64,000 bases of DNA, from the NCBI GenBank assembly GCA_963969495.1, contig OZ018321.1:137318344-137382343 (forward strand), written 5' to 3'. The notes below the pieces were generated by a model. The model worked only from the letters and a program-made list of their open reading frames with translations. It did no database searches and was not told where the DNA came from. The position numbers were made by a program, and so were the translations under genes. This document shows, one piece after another, positions 1-9,936 of the stretch. How positions within the stretch are numbered: the stretch's first letter is position 1; every line of letters starts with the position of its first letter. The DNA comes from Ceratothoa steindachneri. Taxonomy: Eukaryota; Arthropoda; Malacostraca; Isopoda; Cymothoidae.

Positions 1-376
1 TTATATGATTATTTTGATTCGAATATCCTTAATTGTTACTACTTTCATCTTATTTCATAATTTTAATATTTTATATGCAACCGCACAAGTGTAATTACAT
101 TTGCTAATGCAGATGGCTGGATGATTTGTGGTGATCCATTTACACAAAGATTACACACACTCTTGTACACGGTGTTCCGACCGGACCGACGATTGATTTT
201 CTTTGCCTTTGGTCATGTTATCTTCCCTTAGGTCACAACAGCATCCGTTGCCACAAAACTGTCATTTAACCATTTCGTTTATTTGTTTATTAACGTTAAT
301 ATGATAGACTGAATCCTATAAACATTACCCCTTTCTCACCATCTATCTATAAAATTCCTTTGATAGACCGTCTCCG
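1..376. other. AT-rich sequence, no gene seen
   Basis: I see no coding similarity, hairpin or recognisable repeat in this stretch before the CT microsatellite. It may be flanking sequence or a degraded repeat. Confidence 0.4.

Positions 377-438
<62 letters not shown>
377..438. repeat. (CT)n microsatellite
   Basis: About 60 bp of CT dinucleotide repeat with one TT interruption near the start. Its antisense reading gives an Arg-Glu run, which is an artefact of the repeat and not a protein. Confidence 0.95.
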
Positions 439-440
<2 letters not shown>

Positions 441-689
441 CTCGAACACATATCAACGAATATTCACTTCTAACGCCCACCTTCTCTACACATATAAAAC
501 AATCAGACATTAAAAACAGAATCAGCATTATACACACAGTCGATCAAATCACTTAGTTTTCACCTTGTGCTCTATCCACCTCGGTGGATAGCATTCACAA
601 AATCCAACCATTTATATAATCAAAGGTTAAGTTTAAAATAAAGTTATTTATTAACAACTTGTTTGTAAATCCAAATACCAACTTATTTG

Positions 690-2483
690 GTGGACACCTT
701 CAAACGAACTCGAATCCAGCTTTGTATCGTCTGCAAATTTTGAGAATAGGTTCGCTATGCCTTCATCTAAGTCGTTTACACATATTAAAAAAAACAATGG
801 ATCCAGCACGAACCCTTGGGGCACTCCGCTTGTTACATTTCGCCATCTTGATTGGTGACCATTTATGACTGTACGTTGATTCCTTCCGTTGAGCCAGTCT
901 TCGATACACTTCAATACGTTTCCACCAATTCCATGAGCGTCAATCTTCTTAATTAGATGCTTGTGGGAGACCGTATCGAAAGCTTTTGGAAAATCTAAGT
1001 AGATTGATTACATCTGCCGCTCTATTCGTGTCATACTCTTCGATGATGGTTGGAAAAAAATCTAGCAGATTTGTTAAACATGATTTTTTTTTCGTAAAAC
1101 CGTGCTGTGATTCGCGAATGATGTCCAATTTGTCTAAAGGTTCGACTATTTTCTTTTTTATATTAGATTCGAGCAATTTTCCGATTAGAGATGTCAGGCT
1201 TATTGACCTTTAGTTGCTTAAGCTTTGTCGATCACCCTTTTTAAAGATCGGAGTAATGTTTGCAATTTTAAAGTCTTCTGGAACGACACCTTCTTCGAGT
1301 GATTTGTTGAATATTGTGGTGAGTGGCTTGGTTATCGTTTCATTCAGCCTTTTCATGTGGCAAGGATGGATCATATCCCGACCTGGTGATTTGCTTAGCT
1401 TTAAGTTTTCGATATGTTTGATTACGTCTTCCTCTGTTGAATACTAGTCATAAATGATTCTTCTTCGGTAATTATTGGTGCATCAATGTCTGGAATGGTG
1501 TCGATGTTTTCCGTTGTAAAAACTGACCCATAAAAATTATTTAAAGTCTCGGTAATGGAACCTGGGTCAGATATTAAGTCTTTATTTTGTTTTTTAATTG
1601 TGCCAATTGATTCCTTTGCCGTGTTTCTGTTGTTTACATACTGGTAGATCATCTTTCGATTTACTTTTCAATTTCAAGCTAGCTCAATTTCGTAATTTTT
1701 CTTTAATTCTCTAATTAGCTTTTTGACACCGCGTCTTAGTTCTATGTATTCGTCTGGACGTGCCCCGTGAGCATCTATCTCTACAACGTTTTGATTTCTC
1801 CTTTTGATTAGATCCTTGATCTCGTTGTTCCACCACTTTGGTTTTACCGTAGATTTTTGCTTATGACGTCTTGAGACGTATATTTAGTCAGCGTTTTTGA
1901 ATTTTGTTATGAAATCATTCCACATTATTGTGACGGTGTTATTATTATTAGTCCTAGAACTAAGGGCGATCTTCAATACACGCTCATAGTCTTCAAAATT
2001 TGCTTTGTTAAAGTTAGGTACCAGCATACGATTTGAGTCTGTGTTGAGACCTAAAGCAATTTAAATCTGAGGGAACTGTAATCGCTGTCTCCGAGCAGTT
2101 TGCCAACTTTAACATTTTTCACAAAGTTTTCGTTTGTTGTTAAAATAATCTCCAGGATATTATTTCCTCGCGTAGGTCGATCAACACATTGCATAAAAAA
2201 GTGATCATCTAGGAAGTGAATTACATAGTTGTTATCCAACTCTGCAAAGTTTACATTTGGTAAGTTAAGGTCACCGATTATTATTGTAGCTGTAGATCCA
2301 TAAGCTTATCTGACATTTTCGTCTACGATGGAGCTCTATAGACAACGACAGTGTTGAGTACTATATTTCCAGCTAATGATTTCGCACATGCAATATCCGC
2401 ATTTCTATGATTCTCCATGGCAACCTCGAGATTGTAACTTGAGATTGTAACCTGAGATTTTAAATTCACCGACAAAGTCTCTA
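690..2483 (-). pseudogene. CR1-like LINE ORF2 (endonuclease C-terminal part and RT), 3' part of the split copy
   Basis: ORF2 fragment of a CR1-like non-LTR retrotransposon. Reading the minus strand from high to low coordinates, the sequence shows the end of the AP-type endonuclease (GDLNLPN near 2260, then CVDRPTRGNNILEIILTTN and GDSDYSSLRF near 2190-2060), a linker, and the reverse transcriptase. RT motifs seen are ESQHGF near 1110, SGVPQGFVLDPL near 820 and FADDTKL near 740. Several stops and frameshifts break it (around 1640, 1420 and 950), so it is dead. The upstream part of the same ORF lies at 5393-5592, displaced by the insertion at 2487-5389. The frame ends about 10 codons after FADD, so thumb and 3' UTR are missing. 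The CR1-like family call is secure; the exact clade is not. Confidence 0.85.
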
Positions 2484-2486
2484 TTA

Positions 2487-5389
2487 CACTGGTCTGCGTC
2501 AAAAATGTACCTTAGGTTTTCTATAGTGTTACTTAATAAAATTGACCTTCTAAATCCGAATCTGTCATCCGTTTTTCTCTATCACCTCCAGTTTTTGCGA
2601 TACAGGGGGTGATAATATTCTATAGTTTATACATCTCCTATATTACATGAAATTTCAATAGTTTTTGCACTGCTCTATTCGCAGTAAATTTTGTGTACAT
2701 TTTAAGTAATTATGCAAATAGGTTTATATTTTGCAGGTTAAAAATTGCTTAGCATTATAATAATAAGAATACTAATAATAGTGGTTGAGTTAAAAATGAA
2801 CAGAAAATGTAAGAATAGCTCCGACAGATTTTGCTATGTTTGCGGAAAGTGACTTTTCTCAAGCAGCAAAGTACAATCCCTCCTGTAATTAAATCTTTGT
2901 ATCATGCATATTTTGGAGTAAGGCTAAGAGATCAAGATAAAAGTTTTGCACCACATATCTGCTGCAAGGGATGCTACATAAGTTTAAGACGCTGGAGTCA
3001 GGGCGAACAGAAGTCCCTCTCTTTTGCTGTTCCCATGGTGTGGAGAGATGGCAAGGACTACACTACGGACTGCTATTTTTGCATGACAAATCTTAAAGGT
3101 GAGCATTGTATCAAGTATTTAAGCTTTCTGTATTATACTAGCTCCTGAAAATGTCATTATTATGCAAAGACTTAGCATAAAATTAAAAACTAACATAGTT
3201 CACTTCAGCATGAACATATCCTTTACTAAACATTTATGCACTATCTGCAACTCCAAATCAATTCCTTTATGTAATATGCAATTATATTTTCCACAGGTAT
3301 AAATAAGAAGAATAAACATAGTGTGGCTTATCCAAATGTTCCTTCTGCCATCAAACCCCTGCCCCATAGCCCAGGAATTCCTATACCTTCTCCCCCTGAA
3401 CATATAGAGGTACATGAAGAGATTAATATGGAAGTTGACCAAGATTATGACACATCTGAGTCTTGTCAGGTTTCCACACATGATATGGTCGCAAGACCAT
3501 TCACTCAAGTTCAGTTAAATGACCTGACCAGGGATCTGGGGGTTTCAAAGGCGAATACACAACTTCTTGGCTCTCCACTTCGTGAAAGTAATCTTCTCGC
3601 TTAAGAAACAACATTTAGGGGGGTATAGAAATAGAGAAAAAGAGTTTCGAAGCTATTTTTTACAGCATTCTTCCAGCTCTTTAGTATACTGCGCCAATAT
3701 TAAAGGACTTGCTGAGGCCCTTGGAATTCCCCTCAACCCACAGAATGAAGACTGTTTATAGATTCCTCCAGTAGAAGTTTAAAAGCTGTGTTACTGAATA
3801 TTGGTAACAAGATAGCTTCCGTTCCTATAGGCCATTCAATCCAACTTACTGAAAGTTATGAAAATATGAAAAAATTGCTGGATGCAATAAATTACTCTAG
3901 CTATAGGTGGAGGATATGTGGTGACTTAAAGGTAAGATCATTTTACACTTGGCATTTCTAAGCTTTTTGATATTCACATTTTCATTTTTAATTGTTAATA
4001 CTTGTATACACCTTTTGGTCAACTTACATTTTACAAGAATGCAAATCTGGAAATCATGAGTCATTTTTGAGTTATATTTTTTGTTGAAGTGTGTCCCTTT
4101 AGGTTAATTCATCCTATTGGGTTAATGGGGAACTTATCCTAATTGAGAAGGTATACAACACAACTCAATAAACTCAAAATAAGATGTACATATATCCAAT
4201 TAGTTCCAATACGATGATTTAATGCATCGGCATACAGGATTTTTGAGTACATATTTATATTCTTATTGTTTTAAGAAATATTACTTTGAATTTGTTTTTA
4301 GAAATATTACACTGAATTTACATACCGTGCTAAATTTTTTTCAGGTAGTGTCTCTTACGCTTGGGATGCAAACAGGATACACGAAGCATCCCTGTTTCCT
4401 ATGTTTATTGGACAGTCGTGCAGATAGTATGCACTATGAGAAGAAGGTTTGGCCTCCACGAGAAGCATTTAGAATTAGATCAAACAATGTGATAGCTGAA
4501 CCTTTAGTGCCTCCTCAAAAAGTACTCCTCCCTCCACTGCATATAAAGCTTGGCATAATGAAAAATTATGTCAAAACCCTTAATAAAGTAGGCCAAGCTT
4601 TTAAATTTCTTCTTCAAAAATTTCCACAAATCAGTGACGCTAAGCTCCATGGGGGTATTTTTGATGGACTTCAAATCAGGAACTTGATCAGCAATTTGAT
4701 GCATCAATGAAGGACATAGAAAAAAAATGCCTGGAAAGCTTTCAAAGCTCTAGTTAACAATCTTCTAGGCAATAAAAGAAGCCTAGAAGAATATGTTGCT
4801 CTGAGTCAATCAGCTCTTAACAAGTCTCATACATTTGGGAGCTCGAATGTCTATAAAGATACACTTTTTACAGTCTCATCTGGATTATTTTCCCGACAAC
4901 TGCGGGGATTACAGTAAAGAACAGGGGCAAAGATTCCACCAGAAAATAAAAACAATGGAATCCAGGTACCAGTATAAATGGAACGGAAACATGCTTGCTG
5001 ACTACTGTTGGTGTTTGAAGCGTGATGCACCAGATGACAGGCACAAACGAAAATCGTCAAGGGCGTCTGTTCTTCGAAATTATAATTATTTTCTTTATTA
5101 TGTTGCATTCTTTTTTTTTTTGTTTATTAAAAGAATTATAGTTTACATACGTGTATTCCTGTTTATATGATATAACAGTAATAATGCATTATTAGATAGA
5201 GAAAGGTTTTTTTTTTAAATTCAGAAAAAAATGAGGTAATCTCAATGAAAATGGTGTATGCTGTACTGAGAAAATCTGACCTAGTTGAACAAATATACAG
5301 TAATTTTTGAGCTCAGGAGGTTGGATTCATTAAGAAACCGCAAAGTTTCCCTGGGAAACATAAAAAAAAATTTCAAACGCCGGCCTGTG
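2487..5389 (+). mobile_element. DNA element with TTA target duplication carrying an uncharacterised gene (copy 1)
   Basis: The left end reads CACTGGTCTGCGTC (2487-2500). The right end, read inward on the other strand, is CACAGGCCGGCGTTTG, so the ends form an imperfect terminal inverted repeat. TTA flanks both ends (2484-2486 and 5390-5392). The surrounding CR1-like LINE endonuclease is interrupted at this point. Deleting the element and one TTA joins it as ISESWTDIYNRDFVGEF with no indel, which is direct evidence of insertion with a 3-bp duplication. The unit is 2,903 bp and carries one gene on the plus strand with two introns. A relative with the same end motif, also next to TTA, begins at 49972. 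A 3-bp TTA duplication is known from PIF/Harbinger, and CACT-type ends from CMC (EnSpm/CACTA), but I do not recognise the protein as either standard transposase. Confidence 0.85.
2796..5170 (+). pseudogene. uncharacterised arthropod multi-copy protein, intron-containing copy
   Basis: I recognise the family as one that recurs as unnamed proteins in arthropod genomes; its function is unknown to me. Three exons are visible: 2796-3098, 3297-3931 and 4345 onward. The introns are GT-AG (3099-3296, 198 bp; 3932-4344, 413 bp). Conserved pieces in order are an N-terminal C-x2-C region (CYVCG), HICCKGC, VWRDGKDYTTDCYFCMTN, a Pro/acid-rich linker, LNDLTRDLGVSK, FIDSSSRSLKAVLL, ICGDLKVV, GYTKHPCFLC, KVLLPPLHIKLG, HLDYFPDNCGD, QRFHQ and LADYCWCLKRD. 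The linked Cys pairs could bind zinc. It is broken by a stop at 2850-2852 and by frameshifts near 3590, 3748 and 4710. The Asp in FIDSS and CGDLK and the later PCFLC could belong to an RNase H-like transposase; that is inference. The C-terminus after KRKS is uncertain. Confidence 0.75.
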
Positions 5390-5392
5390 TTA

Positions 5393-5592
5393 TAAATATC
5401 CGTCCAACTCTCGGAAATTGCTATTAGATCGAGATTTTCATTTTCTACAAGAAGCTTAAATTCTTCGATTTTATTTCTAATACTACGTTCGTTGGCATAA
5501 TAAACGTTTAAGGAGGGTGACGTTTTATTCGGGTGTCGAACGCTGCATTCCGCTACACCGGCTCCGCGCCCTGAGACTAACCTGCAAGAAAA
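5393..5592 (-). pseudogene. CR1-like LINE endonuclease N-terminal part, 5' part of the split copy
   Basis: Minus-strand reading gives SLNVYYANERSIRNKIEEFK followed by LDLIAISESWTD, the start of an APE-type endonuclease of CR1-like LINEs. The reading breaks off at the TTA flank of the 2487-5389 insertion and resumes at 2483 as NRDFVGEFKISGYN. Upstream the frame stays open to about 5590, where a dispersed repeat begins, so the element is probably 5'-truncated there. Confidence 0.8.
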
Positions 5593-5962
5593 ACCTGTCC
5601 ACTATTTAAGAGTTAACAAATGAAAACAGGATGGATTGAATATTACTTGAATAGGAAGTTAAATATGTTAAATAAAATAAGATCACAATACGATATTAAA
5701 TTGGATGTAAACAGTAGTGTTAATAATAATAGAATAAATAATAGTGGATCACAATGATATATAAATTAGAATGGACGATAATAGTATGTTAGCGAATCAC
5801 ACTGAGATATTAAATAGTATGTAAATTAATAGTTTGTTAGCTATCACAATGGTAAGAGTAAATTGAGTTTTTTTTAGAGGGCAACGCGGGCGAGAGTGCA
5901 AGATTTTCGATTACACATTTTCTGAGTCTTTGCAGTTACATTATTAGAACATATTTCGAGAG

Positions 5963-5966
<4 letters not shown>

Positions 5967-6035
<69 letters not shown>
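5967..6035. repeat. (TA)n microsatellite
   Basis: Uninterrupted TA dinucleotides between the dispersed repeat and the foldback element. Confidence 0.97.
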
Positions 6036-6036
<1 letters not shown>

Positions 6037-6038
<2 letters not shown>

Positions 6039-6349
6039 CTCAAAGTAGCACGAGAGAATGATGGAAATGAATCCATTAAACCACATTGAAAGAGAAAACG
6101 GAATAATTTTTCCTTTCAGTAATATTTTTATTACCTTTTTCGAAAAATCCGTGCAGGGAAGCGATTCGAACCAGGCACACTGAGGCAGCGAGCACCGCTT
6201 TGATCGCAGTTAAAAGTATGCCGTTAGTACACTACGCTACGCAGAGAACAAAAATTCTATGAATAGAATAGCTTTTAAGGAACACTTTCTCTTTTAATGT
6301 GGTTTAATGGATTCATTTCCATCATTCTCTCGTGCTAATTTGAGAGATA
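6037..6349 (-). repeat. foldback element with tRNA-derived core
   Basis: The first and last roughly 60 bp are near-perfect reverse complements (GCACGAGAGAATGATGGAAA on the left arm; its complement at about 6317-6336), giving a 313-bp foldback unit. The interior holds a tRNA-like stretch on the minus strand. Fragments of the same arms recur at 6454-6504 and 6545-6600 next to further (TA)n tracts. It could be a MITE that captured a SINE, or a SINE head-to-head dimer. Confidence 0.75.
6149..6247 (-). repeat. tRNA-like sequence (A box and B box), probable SINE head
   Basis: On the minus strand, TAGCGTAGTG fits a pol III A box and GGTTCGAATCG fits a B box, about 60 nt apart. Between them CTTTTAA resembles an anticodon loop reading TTT, so a tRNA-Lys origin is plausible. 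The acceptor arms do not pair well and the spacing is loose, so this is a tRNA-derived repeat and not a functional tRNA gene. Confidence 0.6.
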
Positions 6350-6488
6350 TATACATTTGTATATCTGCCACGTGTTTACCTATTCCTCATTTATTCTTTG
6401 AATTCCCAATTAATTTTCTATTTCTTTCATATTCTCCGTTCGAGCTTGCGAAAGCGTTCCTTAAAAGCTATTCTATTCAGAAAATTTT

Positions 6489-6499
6489 TGTGGTTTATT

Positions 6500-6549
<50 letters not shown>

Positions 6550-6560
6550 AATAAACCACA
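6489..6560. repeat. perfect palindrome centred on (TA)n
   Basis: TGTGGTTTATTGGA, then TA repeats (6502-6547), then TCCAATAAACCACA. The two arms are exact reverse complements, so the whole 72 bp can form a cruciform or hairpin. Confidence 0.9.
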
Positions 6561-6593
6561 TTGAAAAGGAAAACGGAATAAATTTTCCTTGCA

Positions 6594-6594
<1 letters not shown>

Positions 6595-6661
<67 letters not shown>
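6595..6661. repeat. (TA)n microsatellite
   Basis: TA dinucleotide array, third in this cluster, lying between a partial foldback arm and AT-rich sequence. Confidence 0.97.
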
Positions 6662-6665
<4 letters not shown>

Positions 6666-6835
6666 TTGATTTCTCACTCCGCTTAAGTTCGATTTACATT
6701 CAGATACAAGTTATTTTAGAGGATAAATTGATTTTAATTATTTTGAGTAATACAAAAATGATTATATATACGTACATTATTTTGTTTATTTTTGGAGTCC
6801 TGTAGATTAATAAGAATCAGGCAATGCTACAAATA

Positions 6836-7699
6836 CTCTCCACCGAAGAAAGTTACCCCCCACTCTTATTTTAAATTATGGTCTTACTAGTCCTGATAAG
6901 GCCGATGTCTCCTTATGAAGCGACCAGAGCGTGTCTCAGTGCCAGTGGTTTGGCTGCGAGCACGGAAACACGTATTCGCTCTGTCAGTATCCGTTGCGTT
7001 GAGCGAGGCACTGGCACGAACAGAGATTGACGGAGCGAAGTTGATCCACTTCTTTGTCACTTCTGAGATTCTGTCAGGCGGGACGTGGGAGTCTTGAGTC
7101 CTGTTCTTTGCTGACGGAATGACCAGTGGGGGAGAGCTTTGCTCTTGAACTACAGAACTACAGAAACATGGACCAGTAAATACCCTAAGATGCGCTCAAG
7201 GCCAGTTCGCTTACAGAAGATGTCAACTACCACTTTCTAACGTTAGTGTATCATGCTTTTTTTTACATGCTGTTTTTTTGTTGTATTTTAACTAGTTCAA
7301 CTCTACGGTACACAATTATCTACATGTGTGCCCTTTGTATATATATTTTTTACAGGATTTTCAAAAAATATTCCTATTTTACTGTACACACTTATTTACA
7401 TGTGTATCATTTGACCTTTCTTTACATGCCTCTTCTAATTATTTCAATTCTACGGTACACATTTATCTACATGTGTACCCTTGACATGCAGGTTCAGCTA
7501 TCCCTCGAATACACGAACACGTTTTTTCGAACCATGGAGAGGGGTTAATAGGACAGTACTCTCTTCTCCCACAGGCTTCTCCTGCTAGTGATGAGAATAA
7601 TATACTTATAGAAAAGACAGAAAAAGAAAAAGGGAATTCACATTCACTCCATGCAGGAAGGCATCGCTGACATCTTTTTATTGCTTATTTCATTTTATT
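6836..7699. other. non-coding; internal degenerate tandem repeat at 7250-7490
   Basis: No coding similarity seen. Within it a motif around TATCTACATGTG, usually preceded by CGGTACACA, occurs three times (near 7310, 7390 and 7465), two of them preceded by a TTTACATGC block. This is a degenerate tandem repeat. Confidence 0.5.
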
Positions 7700-8308
7700 T
7701 TATTCCCAACTCCTTATTTCATATGGCGTGTTCTTCTATGCACCCTCTACGTTATATTTACACTATTGAAGTACTCATCAAGTCGGTTTTTGAACATATT
7801 AACTGACGTGCTTTCTACTACACTGTTAGGCAAGCTATTTTACGTTTGTGTGATTTTAAATGTGAAGTAATTTTGAGCTATAGTAGAGTTAAATCGCTTG
7901 TTCATTAATTTTAAACCATTTTGGCGTGTGTTGGCCCTTTCTTTCATCTCGAACAATAGTTTATAATCAGTATTAAGATTTAGAATACCTCGATCAATTG
8001 TCCACGTAATCGTATATTTTTGAGTGATAATAGGATACTTTAAGTTCCTCCGAGATTAAAATCCCTAGGTCTTTTTCTAAGTTAACGGATTCGAGAATTT
8101 GGCTTTTCATATGGTATTCTACTTTTAAGTTATGGCATCCTAAATGTATGACCTTGCATTTACCTATGTTGAAGCCCATTTGCCATTTATCCACCCATTC
8201 GACAATTTTATTAAGGTCTCTTTGCATTTGCGCTAGATCGGATCTCGAAAGGGCTCGGCTTCCTAGCTTAGTGTCATCGCTGCCGAAGAGGGTTTCTGCA
8301 ACACAAAA
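7700..8308 (-). pseudogene. CR1-like LINE, RT C-terminal part and 3' end
   Basis: Minus-strand reading from 8296 gives DDTKLGSRALSRSDLAQMQ followed by RDLNKIVEWVDKWQMGFN and KVIHLGCHNL, the part of a CR1-like RT after the catalytic box, ending in the thumb region near 7994. The residues before DD belong to the adjoining gypsy sequence, so the copy starts abruptly in the middle of the FADD box. The 690-2483 copy ends within about 10 codons of the same point. It is 5'-truncated and non-functional. Confidence 0.8.
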
Positions 8309-8419
8309 GGAGGAGCCAGCGAAACGGAAGGTAGAGTTTGAGCAGTAGGGGTGGTTTGGAGATTGTTTTGGGGGCTTACTGGATCACAAAGGCTAATAGT
8401 GGAAGAAATGGGAGGTAAA

Positions 8420-8899
8420 GGACGTTCTAGGTGAACGTTTTCTATATAGGCGGTTTTCAGGGGGTCTATGGATACATATTGTTGTCTCTTTCGGCACGTA
8501 GGTTTTATAATTGGCAGGCACTTTAGGGGCGGTTGGTTTAACTTCAGCCATCATCCGTACAAAATTATGTACATATGAAACAGGATCAAGGTGAGAATGT
8601 AGGGCTCGGTCAGAAGAAGAAAAGAATTACCCAGAGACGAAGTTGAGCACCGTAGGCAAGTTCCACCGCAGAGCAGGCCAAGTTATCTTTAAAGGATGAA
8701 CGAATACCGAGGAGAATCAAAGGTAGCTTGTCCACTCAAGTGATGTTGGGATCTGTGGAGTGTAAGCTTGCTTCGAGTGTCCTATGTATCCGATTTACTT
8801 TGGCATTACTTTGATGGTGATAACTAGTGGTACGAAGACGAAAGGAGCCAAGCAATGACACGAGTGCCTCCCATTGATGGGATTCGAATTGGCTGCCAC
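8420..8899 (-). pseudogene. Ty3/gypsy integrase, C-terminal half
   Basis: Minus strand: GSQFESHQWEALVSLLG, then RTTSYHHQSNAKV and HRTLEASL, which match the end of the integrase catalytic core including the glutamate region. Downstream, WVDKLPLILLGIRSSFK and SAVELAYGAQLRL are typical of the C-terminal part of gypsy integrases. The N-terminal half lies at 9937-10320 beyond the inserted hAT fragment. Confidence 0.8.
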
Positions 8900-8996
8900 C
8901 AGAGGTGGGCACTAAATACATTTAAAGTATTTAAATACTAAATGTTAAATACATGAGAAAAATGTATTTAGATTTGTCTGTTTTTCATTTGTTTCT

Positions 8997-9072
8997 TTGA
9001 GTTGGCCCTTTAAACGCTTTCTTCCGTATTGTTCTTGAGTGGGTCCTTTAAACGTCTTCGTTTTTATTACTT
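8997..9072. repeat. tandem duplication, ~38-bp unit
   Basis: TTGAGTTGGCCCTTTAAACG is followed by a second copy, TTGAGTGGGTCCTTTAAACG, inside the hAT fragment. Confidence 0.7.
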
Positions 9073-9094
9073 GAGCGATTTTATAAAAGTTATT

Positions 9095-9190
9095 GGACTC
9101 GCTGAGATTCGAACGAGGTATCTCTTGATTCCGTTTCCGATGTTCATTCTACACGACTCGCTAGTCCGTCTTCTAAATGGTTAGGTTTTT
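9095..9190 (-). repeat. tRNA-like sequence inside hAT fragment
   Basis: On the minus strand TAGCGAGTCGTG resembles an A box and CGTTCGAATCTC a B box about 55 nt later. GGACT and AGTCC at the two ends can pair. This may be a degraded tRNA-derived SINE; support is weak. Confidence 0.4.
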
Positions 9191-9257
9191 CTGCTATTTA
9201 TATATCGAGTTGGATGGAATTTTTCTTATACATTCCGCACCCCTACACAGGTCCTTT

Positions 9258-9462
9258 TCTAGAAAGCGGAGCAAATTTGAGGATTGGGGAGAGACTAGTT
9301 TTGGATATATCTTAATCGAGGAGTGGTAGCTCTCCCTCCCCGGCCTCCAAGTCTGCGGCATTAGTAGAGCGAATTTGAGGGATTAAGGAGAGCAAACGAA
9401 GTCTTTTTGTAATCAATGAGTAATGGCTTCTCCTTCCCCGGCTCTCCGAAGTTCACCGCAGC
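9258..9462. repeat. diverged tandem duplication, ~100-bp unit
   Basis: Two consecutive segments share AGCAAATTTGAGGATT / AGCGAATTTGAGGGATT, then a TCTCC-rich core and CCCCGGC, ending in GCGGCA / CCGCAGCA. They look like subterminal repeats of the hAT element. Confidence 0.6.
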
Positions 9463-9936
9463 ACTTTTTAATTCTTTTTGTAAGACAGGTGCAGAGCAAC
9501 GAAGAATACATTATATCAGCATTACATTTTAGTAATATCAGTTGCTAAAATGCTACGTCAGATAAAGAACTCTGTTTTGGAGATAAGGTCAATCCTCCTA
9601 AAGAGAAGAGCGGTTCCACAGGAGCTGACGACGGAAGGGTGGAGTTGTATTTAATAAATAACTTTTTATGTTTGGATATCTATCTATATAAACAGATTCT
9701 TGGTGGCTTGAACTGTCTCATGAAATACTAATATCTAACTAGCAGAGTTTGAAGAATGAATGGCTTGTTGCTGCAATAATGACATCCGTAACACTGGCTT
9801 CATTTGCCAAGGTCAAATAAGATTGGTAGCGCTTTCCAAAGCCCTTACTGACTGCACTTATAAGAGGTTGGCGTAATTTCAGAGAACGTGACTGAAGGCT
9901 TTTCAGCTTTTTCTCCATAGTAAGCAAGGTAGAGAC

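Larger units (their letters stand above)
5606..6835 (+). repeat. dispersed AT-rich repeat ending in (TA)n, copy 1 (split)
   Basis: The segment 5606-5966 aligns by eye at roughly 90% with 14202-14621, and both run directly into a (TA)n array. The sequence after the array in the second copy (ACGTACATTATTTTG, AATCAGGCA) is found here only at about 6770-6835. The stretch from about 6036 to 6760 is therefore an extra insertion inside the (TA)n of this copy. I see no coding capacity. Its nature (SINE, LINE 3' end or non-autonomous DNA element) is undecided. Confidence 0.75.
8900..9936 (-). mobile_element. hAT fragment inserted in gypsy integrase
   Basis: The left end is CAGAGGTGGGCAC, a typical hAT terminus. 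TGCCAC occurs on both sides (8894-8899 and 9938-9943), the core of a probable 8-bp target duplication with two mismatches. Minus-strand residues TMEKKLKSLQSRSLKLRQPL and GFGKRYQSYL (9945-9739) resemble hAT transposase. The opposite terminus is missing or unrecognisable, so the copy is truncated or internally deleted. Confidence 0.65.

Noticed and set aside
343..537. Arg-Glu repeat ORF
   Set aside because: Antisense translation of (CT)n.
6149..6247. Functional tRNA-Lys gene
   Set aside because: A and B boxes are present but the acceptor stem does not pair and the spacing is too long.
6398..6805. Tyr-Ile repeat ORFs here and in other TA arrays
   Set aside because: They are translations of (TA)n.
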